Assembly: GCA_937859825.1 (NCBI GenBank)
Contig: CALMAP010000291.1
Span: forward strand, 1-5,280
Direction: 5' to 3'
Source of the DNA: an uncultured Terriglobus sp.
GTDB lineage: Bacteria > Acidobacteriota > Terriglobia > Terriglobales > Acidobacteriaceae
Length of the DNA: 5,280 nucleotides
Below the pieces are notes generated by a model. It was not told the origin of the DNA, ran no database searches, and worked only from the letters and a program-made list of their open reading frames with translations. Position numbers and translations under genes: made by a program. Of this stretch, positions 1 to 4,703 are shown one piece after another; the first letter of the stretch is position 1; the number at the start of each line of letters is the position of its first letter.

Positions 1-102
1 GTACTTCATGGGCCGAAGCGTCAGGCACATGCCGGGGTCGAGGATGGATTCGGGCGCCGCGACGGACGAGGCTGTGGTAACTGGATCAAGGGTTGCGGAC
101 AT
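1..102 (-). CDS. nrdB: Ribonucleoside-diphosphate reductase, beta (radical-generating) subunit, N-terminal fragment
   Basis: The first 34 codons of a gene that runs off the left edge. The peptide starts MSATLDPVTTASSV and continues into ESILDPGMCLTLRPMKY; an 'ILDPG...LTLRPM(K/R)Y' block is what I know from the start of NrdB in Acidobacteriota and relatives, just before the helical ferritin-like fold. The ATG at 102-100 is preceded by a strong AGGAGA Shine-Dalgarno at 113-108 with a 5-nt spacer, so the start is well supported. In the family, NrdB carries the diiron (or Mn/Fe) site and tyrosyl radical that activates NrdA; none of those residues lies inside this fragment, so cofactor type cannot be read. 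It lies 153 bp downstream of nrdA on the same strand, the usual nrdA-nrdB order, and is probably co-transcribed. The identification rests on a short peptide plus context. Confidence 0.78.
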   Translation of the reverse strand, partial: MSATLDPVTTASSVAAPESILDPGMCLTLRPMKY

Positions 103-171
103 TGGATTCTCCTGAGAAGTGAGGGTGCGAAGCAGTTTGCTCCGACGAAAATTGCGGGCGAGGAAGGGAAA

Positions 172-200
172 GCAGGTCCTTCGCTTCGCTCAGGATGGCA
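172..200 (-). repeat. Dispersed intergenic repeat (REP-like, 'TCCTGAGCGAAGCGAAGGA' type)
   Basis: On the minus strand this reads TGCCATCCTGAGCGAAGCG followed by AAGGACCTGC. Sequences of the form TCATCCTGAGCG-AGCGAAGGA are, from memory, common short dispersed repeats between genes in Acidobacteriota and other soil bacteria, and they give spurious peptides such as ILSEAKDLLS. Only one copy lies in this window, so its repeated nature is recalled rather than seen here. It sits in the nrdA-nrdB gap, between the stem-loop after nrdA and the nrdB ribosome-binding site. Confidence 0.55.
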
Positions 201-222
201 CTAAGTTCGAACAGAACTGACA

Positions 223-246
223 CGCGGCGGGAGCATCTCCGCCGCG
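223..246 (-). other. GC-rich stem-loop immediately after the nrdA stop codon
   Basis: A perfect 8-bp inverted repeat, CGCGGCGG (223-230) against CCGCCGCG (239-246), with an 8-nt loop. It begins 10 bp past the nrdA stop in the direction of transcription. The minus-strand sequence after it (TGTCAGTTCTGTTC) is not a continuous U tract, so it is not a textbook intrinsic terminator. A partial attenuator, RNase stop or mRNA-stabilising stem between nrdA and nrdB are possible roles, all inferred. Confidence 0.5.
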
Positions 247-255
247 CGGTCCTGA

Positions 256-2733
256 TTACTGGCAGGCCTCGCAGCTCTCCGGATTTTCGAGCGAGCAGGC
301 GACTGCTTCGGCCGCTGTCGGTGCGGGCTTGACCTCTGCCGGCACCGGCTCCGCAGCGGACATGGCCGCAATCGTTCCCGGATTTGCGGAGCTCATCGCA
401 CCGCGAAGCACAGTTGTTTTTGCAATCTTGGTTGCTGGACGCGAACGCAGGTAGTAGGTGGTCTTCAGACCTGACTTCCACGCAAACATGTACATCGACG
501 AGAGGCGACCGATGTTCGGAGATTCGGCGAACAGGTTCAACGACTGCGCCTGGTCCACAAAAGCATTGCGGGCCGCGGCCATCTCGATCAATGACCGCAT
601 CGGCACCTCCCACACGGTGCGGTAGATCAGCTTCAGGTCGGCGGGCAGCTCGTCGATACCCTGGACCGAGCCCTCGGAGACCTTGAGGCGATTGCGCATC
701 TCCTCGGTCCACATACCCCGTGCCTTGAGTTCGTTGATAAGGTAGCGATTTACCTGCAGGAACTCGCCGGAGAGCGTTTCACGCTTGAACAGGTTGGAGA
801 TCTGCGGCTCGATGCACTCATAGCAGCCCACAATGGAGGCGATGGTCGCAGTGGGAGCGATGGCGATCAGCAGCGAGTTACGAACACCCGTCTTCAGGAT
901 CTGCTGCCGCAGCTCTTCCCAGCGTTCCGCTCCGGTCGGCTCCACCTTCCACAGGTCAAACTGGAACTGACCCTTGGCAAGGCGTGTTTCGGAGAAGGAG
1001 GGGTGCGCCCCAGCTTTTTCTGCCAGCGCAGCCGAGGCGACCAGCGCGTGATAATAAATCTCCTCCTGGATCTTGGCGGAGAGCGCCTGTGCTTCCGGAG
1101 CGTCGAAGGCCAGACGCATCTGGAAGAAGACGTCCTGCAGGCCCATGACGCCCAGGCCAACTGGCCGCCAGCGTGAGTTGGCAGATGCCGCCTGCTTGAC
1201 AGGGTAGTAGTTGATGTCAATCACGCGATCGAGCATGGGAATGGCAATGCGGACCGTTTCGGCGAGCTTGTCGAAGTCGAAGACGACCTCGCCAGACTCA
1301 TTCACCTTGACATGCCGACCCAGGTTGATGGAGCCCAGGTTGCAGACGGCGGTCTCGTCCTTGCTGGTGACCTCGGTAATTTCAGTGCAAAGGTTCGACA
1401 GGTGCACTACGTTGCCGGGTGCGCCGGTCTGATTGTTTTTCAGGTTGCAGGCGTCCTTGAAGGTCATCCAGCCGTTGCCGGTTTCCGCAAGGGAACGCAT
1501 CATGCGTGCGTAAAGGTCACGCGCCTTTACCTGCTTGGCGTAGAGCTTTTCCGCTTCGGCTTTCTCGTAAGCAGCATTGAACTCATCGCCGTAAAGATCA
1601 GGAAAGTGCGGAACCACCTTGGGATCGAACAGTGACCACGTACCGTCCTGATCCACGCGCTGCATGAACAGATCGGGAATCCAGTTGGCGGTGTTGAGGT
1701 TATAGGTGCGTCGGGAGAGGTCCCCTGTGTTCTCGCGCAGTTCCAGAAAGCTTTCCACGTCGGCGTGCCACGGCTCCAGATAGACGCAGCATGCACCCTT
1801 GCGCTTACCACCCTGGTTGACCGCTGCCACGGACGAATCCAGCGTGCGCAGCCACGGCACGATGCCATTGGAAAGTCCATTGGTAGCGCGGATCAGCGAG
1901 CCCTCGGAGCGGACGCGGTGAAAGGCAAGGCCGATGCCACCGGAGAACTTGGAGAGCAGCGCGACGTCCTTGTAGGCGTCGTAGATCGACTCCAGCGAAT
2001 CCGCTGGGGAGTCGTGCAGGTAGCAGCTCGACATCTGCGGATGTTTGGTGCCGCTGTTGAACAGCGTGGGCGAGCTCGGCATGTACTCATGCGCTGCGAT
2101 CAGCTTGTAAAACTCGATGGCCTCGTTCGGTGTCCCCGCAAGACCGCATGCAACACGGAGAAAGAAGTGCTGCGGCGTCTCGATGACTTTGCGCGAGATA
2201 GGGTCACGCAGCAGATAGCGGTCGTACACGGTGCGCAGGCCGAAGTATTCGAAGCGGTCCGAAAGATTTTCGTCGATTGCGTGGTTCAGCTTGCGCGCGT
2301 GCACCTTCACGAACTCCGCGGTCGCGGGCGACACGATGCCCTCCTGCGCGCCATACTCCACGGATTGGGAGAAGGAATGCAGGTTCTGGTTGGCGACCTC
2401 CTTGATGATGGTCGCCAGCAGCAGCCGCGCAGCTAGCTTGGAGTACTGCGGCTCCTCGGCAATGAGCGACGCGGCCGTATCAATGGAGATCGCGTCAAGC
2501 TCACGGGTTGTCGCGCCGTCGTAAAGGCCGCCGATAGTCTTGGAGGCGATACGGATCGCATCCACGTGCGAGAGTTGGTGCGAGCAGCGCTGCACGGCTC
2601 GTACGATTTTGTTCACGTCAACCGCTTCAACGGAGCCGTTGCGCTTCTTTACGTGCATCACGGGTGTTTCATCGCGTGCGGGAAAGCCAGGGGTGATGTC
2701 GGAAAGGCTCGTCTGAATCGTGGTGGTCGCCAT
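256..2733 (-). CDS. nrdA: Class Ia ribonucleoside-diphosphate reductase, alpha (catalytic) subunit
   Basis: This is the catalytic subunit that reduces ribonucleoside diphosphates to deoxyribonucleotides in the cytoplasm, using a radical delivered by NrdB. The 825-aa product starts MATTTIQTSL. An N-terminal ATP-cone (about residues 26-116, with the basic VKKRNGSVEAVD start) implies allosteric activity control by ATP/dATP. The barrel follows: the SSCYL cysteine C237 and C464 (AVCNLGS) form the expected redox pair, and NLCTE (447-451) gives N447, the thiyl-radical cysteine C449 and E451. PTATIAS (627-633) is the usual phosphate-binding loop, and Y760-Y761 (TTYYLRSR) are the radical-transfer tyrosines. 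An Ala/Pro-rich linker leads to the tail SCEACQ, whose C821/C824 should be re-reduced by thioredoxin or glutaredoxin. Every expected key residue is present. The ATG at 2733 is chosen because AAGGAG lies 4 nt upstream; an in-frame upstream ATG at 2847 would only add a basic, unconserved-looking stretch. The gene lies upstream of nrdB, and its control region has candidate NrdR boxes. Confidence 0.97.
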   Translation of the reverse strand: MATTTIQTSLSDITPGFPARDETPVMHVKKRNGSVEAVDVNKIVRAVQRCSHQLSHVDAIRIASKTIGGLYDGATTRELDAISIDTAASLIAEEPQYSKLAARLLLATIIKEVANQNLHSFSQSVEYGAQEGIVSPATAEFVKVHARKLNHAIDENLSDRFEYFGLRTVYDRYLLRDPISRKVIETPQHFFLRVACGLAGTPNEAIEFYKLIAAHEYMPSSPTLFNSGTKHPQMSSCYLHDSPADSLESIYDAYKDVALLSKFSGGIGLAFHRVRSEGSLIRATNGLSNGIVPWLRTLDSSVAAVNQGGKRKGACCVYLEPWHADVESFLELRENTGDLSRRTYNLNTANWIPDLFMQRVDQDGTWSLFDPKVVPHFPDLYGDEFNAAYEKAEAEKLYAKQVKARDLYARMMRSLAETGNGWMTFKDACNLKNNQTGAPGNVVHLSNLCTEITEVTSKDETAVCNLGSINLGRHVKVNESGEVVFDFDKLAETVRIAIPMLDRVIDINYYPVKQAASANSRWRPVGLGVMGLQDVFFQMRLAFDAPEAQALSAKIQEEIYYHALVASAALAEKAGAHPSFSETRLAKGQFQFDLWKVEPTGAERWEELRQQILKTGVRNSLLIAIAPTATIASIVGCYECIEPQISNLFKRETLSGEFLQVNRYLINELKARGMWTEEMRNRLKVSEGSVQGIDELPADLKLIYRTVWEVPMRSLIEMAAARNAFVDQAQSLNLFAESPNIGRLSSMYMFAWKSGLKTTYYLRSRPATKIAKTTVLRGAMSSANPGTIAAMSAAEPVPAEVKPAPTAAEAVACSLENPESCEACQ

Positions 2734-2737
2734 AGTA

Positions 2738-2743
2738 CTCCTT
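2738..2743 (-). promoter_or_regulatory. nrdA ribosome-binding site (decides the start)
   Basis: AAGGAG on the minus strand, 4 nt (TACT) before the ATG at 2733-2731. It supports this ATG over the in-frame ATG 38 codons upstream, which has no comparable site. Confidence 0.8.
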
Positions 2744-2884
2744 GCGTGCTGCAAGACGGCCAGAATGCCGTTTGCAATGTGCTGCGTGGTTCGGCGGGGA
2801 TCCTCAAGGGGAGCACGCCTGTTTGCTTTGCGTTTGCCCCAAGGCAATCTGCCTAGGTTTGCAGATGCATTATTTCTGAAGCAA

Positions 2885-2900
2885 ACCCACTCTAGCGTGT
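2885..2900 (-). promoter_or_regulatory. Candidate second (weaker) NrdR box
   Basis: Minus strand ACACGCTAGAGTGGGT agrees with the remembered NrdR consensus acaCwAtATaTwGtgt at about 11 of 16 positions; the outer ACAC and GxGT parts are kept while the AT-rich centre is poor. It starts 33 bp from the stronger box, close to three helical turns and near the 31-32 bp spacing usual for paired NrdR boxes. The pairing is the main argument. Confidence 0.35.
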
Positions 2901-2917
2901 GCTGATTGCCTACGCAA
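2889..2917 (-). promoter_or_regulatory. Tentative nrdA promoter
   Basis: TTGCGT (2917-2912) and TAGAGT (2894-2889) on the minus strand are separated by 17 nt and resemble a weak sigma-70 -35/-10 pair. If it is used, the strong NrdR box sits just upstream of the -35 and the weak box covers the -10, which would suit repression. Each hexamer matches the consensus at only 3 to 4 positions, so this is a guess based on spacing and placement. Confidence 0.25.
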
Positions 2918-2933
2918 GCACAAGATATAGGGT
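2918..2933 (-). promoter_or_regulatory. NrdR box (operator of the nrdAB operon)
   Basis: Minus strand ACCCTATATCTTGTGC matches the NrdR-box consensus acaCwAtATaTwGtgt at 13 of 16 positions, including the CTATAT core and the TTGTG arm. NrdR is the zinc-finger/ATP-cone repressor of ribonucleotide reductase operons in most bacteria. It lies about 185 bp upstream of the nrdA start codon. The match is read by eye; the nrdR gene is not in this window. Confidence 0.65.
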
Positions 2934-3018
2934 CAATCTGTGGAAAGCGGGAAACGCTTGCGGTAGGGCTTGCCTCCGCCTAATGTACGCCGAATCTTTC
3001 TTGTGGAACAACGGCAGA

Positions 3019-3058
3019 AAAGTGGAAACGCCGCTCCTAGGAGCGGCTTTTCCAGTTT
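3019..3058. terminator. Strong hairpin, likely bidirectional intrinsic terminator
   Basis: A perfect 18-nt palindrome GCCGCTCCTAGGAGCGGC (3030-3047) extends outward, after one mismatch, through GGAAA (3024-3028) against TTTCC (3049-3053), then an A tract (3019-3021) against TTT (3056-3058). On the plus strand the stem is followed by TTTTCC; on the minus strand by GTTTCCACTTTT. No plus-strand gene ends here, so the useful direction is probably minus, where it would stop read-through into the nrd control region. Confidence 0.6.
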
Positions 3059-3066
3059 CTAAATTC

Positions 3067-3107
3067 AAAAAGAATGCTATGCGACGAATGGCTGGATACC
3101 GCATAGC
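3067..3107 (-). terminator. Candidate intrinsic terminator after the small minus-strand ORF
   Basis: Perfect 8-bp arms GCTATGCG (3076-3083) and CGCATAGC (3100-3107) flank a 16-nt loop. On the minus strand the stem is followed by ATTC and then five T residues (3071-3067). The loop is large and there are four bases before the T run, so it is weaker than the textbook form, but it lies 27 bp beyond the stop of the candidate small ORF. Confidence 0.4.
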
Positions 3108-3133
3108 GCGGTGTCGTTACCCGGAGAGGCGTC

Positions 3134-3223
3134 TCAGGCTTCTTTCTTCATCGCTCTGCCTGCGCACATTACAGGCAGGAACAGCATGAGTACAAACGAA
3201 GAGGCAATCATCAAATCCGTCAT
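3134..3223 (-). CDS. Candidate small single-pass membrane peptide, 29 aa
   Basis: The peptide begins MTDLMIASSFVLMLF, continues with LPVMCAGRAM and ends KKEA before a TGA stop. It is a short acidic start, one hydrophobic segment of about 18 residues, and a basic tail, as in a single-pass inner-membrane peptide. It resembles from memory small '(S)FxxMLxxPxxxA' peptides seen in Acidobacteriota genomes; I cannot name the family or a function. The reading frame stays open far upstream, so the start is uncertain: ATG 3223 follows GGATGG at a distance of 8 nt, and an alternative ATG at 3235 would add four residues (MVVN). Two hairpins follow the stop on the same strand. An internal inverted repeat CTGCCTG/CAGGCAG (3156-3178) lies within it. 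It could equally be an accidental ORF next to a decayed gene. Confidence 0.33.
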   Translation of the reverse strand: MTDLMIASSFVLMLFLPVMCAGRAMKKEA

Positions 3224-3312
3224 GTTCACAACCATCCAAAAGTATTGTGTTCTGTATCGGAACGGAGTACCCATTGCGTGAGATGGAGTCGTAACTTTTG
3301 GGTGATTTCTTA

Positions 3313-3507
3313 TTAGGAGGGTAGAACGGTAAAGACCGAGCCGGAAGGTCCGGGTGCTTCTTTGCTGCACACGGTAAATCTGCCCTTGTGCCGCTGCACG
3401 ATCACCTTCGTAACCTACAGCCCAGAACGGTGCCGGTAGAGTTTCGTCGTGAAAAAACGAAATGAAGATGTTGGCTGCCACCGCTTTGAAGATGCCGGGT
3501 CAGTGTC
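3313..3507 (-). pseudogene. Histidine kinase, remnant of the C-terminal HATPase_c domain
   Basis: Pieces of the ATP-binding domain of a sensor histidine kinase appear in the right order but in shifted frames on the minus strand. First comes D-T (3507-3502), two bases where a Gly codon should be, then PGI (3499-3491), together a DxGPGI box. ANIFISFF (3475-3452) stands where IFEPFF is usual. At the run of six T (3457-3452) the frame shifts; reading five T gives FFTTK, the classic F-box end. Then SGL, an in-frame TAG (3417-3415) where GLxxxK expects a residue, and VTKVIVQRHKGRFTVCS. The tail GSVFTVLPS ends at TAA TAA (3315-3310), a natural kinase C-terminus. So there is at least one single-base loss, one homopolymer shift and one nonsense codon. 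No dimerisation or sensor domain is recognisable upstream; the remnant stops short of the tRNA gene on the other strand. Family assignment is by motif reading only. Confidence 0.68.
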
Positions 3508-3592
3508 TGCACCGCTTTTCAGTTCGCCTGTCGATGCCCCACGCTCCTGATTAGTCGCGATTATCACGGAATAAGCCCCTATTTGCACCGCA

Positions 3593-3622
3593 CTGACAGA
3601 GGCAGCCTCCTTGCATTAAACT
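3593..3622 (+). promoter_or_regulatory. Likely promoter of the tRNA-Ser gene
   Basis: CTGACA (3593-3598, one mismatch to TTGACA) and TAAACT (3617-3622, 4 of 6 to TATAAT) with an 18-nt spacer. Transcription would begin around 3629, just before the mature tRNA 5' end at 3632, a very short leader. Confidence 0.4.
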
Positions 3623-3631
3623 CATCCATAC

Positions 3632-3723
3632 GGAGAGTTGGCAGAGCCCGGTTGAATGCACCTGACTCGAAATCAGACATCGTCGTAAGGCGATCGGGGG
3701 TTCGAATCCCTCACTCTCCGCCA
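3632..3723 (+). tRNA. tRNA-Ser, anticodon CGA
   Basis: A complete type II tRNA of 92 nt with encoded CCA. The acceptor stem GGAGAGT (3632-3638) pairs with ACTCTCC (3713-3719), followed by discriminator G and CCA (3721-3723). The anticodon loop CTCGAAA gives CGA at 3668-3670, reading serine codon UCG. The long variable arm characteristic of tRNA-Ser is present: TCGTC and GGCGA closed by a GTAA tetraloop. The T arm is GGGGG-TTCGAAT-CCCTC. The gene stands alone on the plus strand. The antisense strand gives the well-known artefact peptide SEGFEPPIALRR, which should not be annotated. Confidence 0.97.
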
Positions 3724-4115
3724 TTCCTTTATTCGCATTCCTGATATCTGTCTGTAGCTGCCTTGGCGCTGAGCACCGAGTGCGGTCGCTATACATGCGC
3801 CCAATGGCGCATCCAAGTGCACCCTTCTCGTCTTTTTCGCAGCCATATTGGCCTGATCGCACAGTCCTGATAGGCTATCCTGCCGTTAGAGGAACAAGGA
3901 AAATTTACACACCGCCCATCCTTGCGACCAGATCCTATGCTGCTGGCGCAGCGCCCGTGCGGGTGAGTGGGAACGAGATCTCTTGGCAGTTAACGCGGAC
4001 TCCACTTCCGCTTTCGATCCGCAACGCTTTCGGTGTACTCCTATAAGTTGAGTCAGTACCTGGATAACCTCATCGTTTGAGTTTCAAAGAAAGCTTTACA
4101 CCCTCCTGAAGAGAT
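3724..4115. other. Gene-free stretch between tRNA-Ser and the acetyltransferase gene
   Basis: Nothing here could be supported as a gene. Visible structure is minor: a hairpin ATGCGCC-CAAT-GGCGCAT (3795-3812) without a following T tract, an interrupted palindrome GATAG-G-CTATC around 3869-3879, a 5-bp stem GCGGA/TCCGC (3995-4011), and a direct repeat CGCTTTCG at 4009-4016 and 4025-4032. An isolated AGGAGG on the minus strand (4107-4102) is followed by GTG TAA and leads to no ORF. No clear terminator for the acetyltransferase gene was seen. The longest frame (plus, 3780-4046, GTG start) has no ribosome-binding site or recognisable motif. Confidence 0.5.
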
Positions 4116-4703
4116 TTAGAGCCGCTTAATACGCTCACATGGGCTGCCGACTGCAACCACGTTCGCAGGCAGGCTCTTCACCACTACGCTTCCCGCACCT
4201 ACGACTGTGTTCTCTCCAATCGTGACGCCGGGGCAGATGATGCTCCCGCCGCCGAGCCACACGCCATTGCCGATTACCACCGGCAGCGCATACTCCCACC
4301 CAGCGATGCGTGTCGCCGGATCGGTCGGGTGAGTGGCTGTGTAGATGTGGACGCCGGGAGCGATCTGCACATCGTCGCCGATGGTGATGGTGTTGCAGTC
4401 GAGAAAGACGCACTCGAAGTTCACGAAGGTGCGCGCGCCGATGTGGATGTTGCGGCCGTAGTCGCACTGGAAGCGCGGACGGATGACTGTGTTGGTGCCG
4501 ATGCTGCCGAGCAGATTTTGCAGGATGCTTTCGCGCAGTTCCGGTTCGCGGGCGCTGCTGCGGTTGAACTGCTCGACGAGGTCCTGGCCGCAAAAGTAAT
4601 CGGCTCTTAGTTCGGCGTCGTCTGCAATGTAGAGATCGCCGCTTAACATCCTCTGCTTGGCGGTTTTCCCAGCATTCGTGCTTGCCTTATAGTCGATAGA
4701 CAC
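4116..4703 (-). CDS. maa: Maltose O-acetyltransferase family protein (hexapeptide-repeat sugar acetyltransferase)
   Basis: A cytoplasmic acetyl-CoA-dependent O-acetyltransferase of the left-handed beta-helix superfamily. In E. coli Maa acetylates maltose and glucose; LacA and NodL are close relatives. The 195-aa product from the chosen start has an N-terminal Mac-type helical domain (about 17-71: KQRMLSGDLY ... QFNRSS ... LRESILQNLLG). Next comes FQCDYGRNIHIG (78-89). The catalytic loop IYTATHPTDPATR holds the active histidine H125. Hexapeptide turns (GNGVWLGGGSIICPGVTIGE and GAGSVVVKSLP, about 145-179) end in GSPCERIKRL. Length and order match Maa. The start is uncertain: GTG 4703 has GGGAGG 3 nt upstream, GTG 4718 has no site, and ATG 4649 would cut into the Mac domain. 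The preferred start overlaps the preceding glucosidase gene by 17 nt, suggesting translational coupling. True substrate cannot be told from sequence. Confidence 0.88.
   Translation of the reverse strand: MSIDYKASTNAGKTAKQRMLSGDLYIADDAELRADYFCGQDLVEQFNRSSAREPELRESILQNLLGSIGTNTVIRPRFQCDYGRNIHIGARTFVNFECVFLDCNTITIGDDVQIAPGVHIYTATHPTDPATRIAGWEYALPVVIGNGVWLGGGSIICPGVTIGENTVVGAGSVVVKSLPANVVAVGSPCERIKRL

Larger units (their letters stand above)
2734..3133. other. nrdA leader and control region, 400 bp without a credible gene
   Basis: The stretch contains, moving upstream from nrdA: the ribosome-binding site, a leader of about 150 nt, two candidate NrdR boxes with a weak promoter between and over them, and two hairpins at 3019-3058 and 3076-3107. 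In the leader, GCAAAC (minus strand) occurs at 2826-2821, 2837-2832 and 2862-2857, and a small stem AGGCA-ATC-TGCCT lies at 2842-2854. Open frames on both strands here lack ribosome-binding sites, run through the hairpins and have no recognisable protein character. Confidence 0.6.

Noticed and set aside
86..712. Long minus-strand ORF overlapping the nrdA 3' end, the gap and the nrdB start
   Set aside because: It is out of frame with nrdA, is Arg-rich, and includes the repeat-derived peptide ILSEAKDLL; it is a shadow frame.
2734..2847. N-terminal extension of nrdA to the upstream ATG at 2847
   Set aside because: It has no ribosome-binding site and an unconserved-looking basic sequence, while the ATG at 2733 has AAGGAG at good spacing.
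2899..3189. 96-aa plus-strand ORF across the nrd control region
   Set aside because: It runs through both hairpins, lacks a ribosome-binding site and has no recognisable motifs.
3247..3262. GTTC-N7-GAAC inverted repeat as a LexA-like operator
   Set aside because: The orientation and spacing do not fit known LexA boxes, and no SOS gene is adjacent.
3315..3320. AGGAGG on the plus strand
   Set aside because: No start codon follows at usable spacing; the bases are the end codons of the kinase remnant on the other strand.
3224..3481. Continuous minus-strand frame upstream of the small membrane peptide, apparently one 115-aa protein
   Set aside because: Its first part is the decayed kinase read partly out of frame; the middle has no protein character. 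Only the last 29 residues look plausible as a peptide.
3551..3862. 103-aa minus-strand ORF containing ESEGFEPPIALRRC
   Set aside because: The peptide is the antisense translation of the tRNA-Ser gene, a well-known annotation artefact.
3905..3920. TTACACACCGCCC, resembling the conserved 3' region of 16S rRNA
   Set aside because: Only about 12 bases agree and the flanks show no other rRNA similarity; a chance match.
4031..4080. Plus-strand frame reading VYSYKLSQYLDNLIV before a stop, like a protein C-terminus
   Set aside because: It has no recognisable family, no continuous frame upstream and no second supporting motif.
4102..4107. AGGAGG on the minus strand just after the acetyltransferase gene
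   Set aside because: It is followed by GTG TAA and no ORF, so it probably arises by chance.
4135..4593. 152-aa His/Arg-rich minus-strand ORF
   Set aside because: It is an out-of-frame shadow of the acetyltransferase gene.
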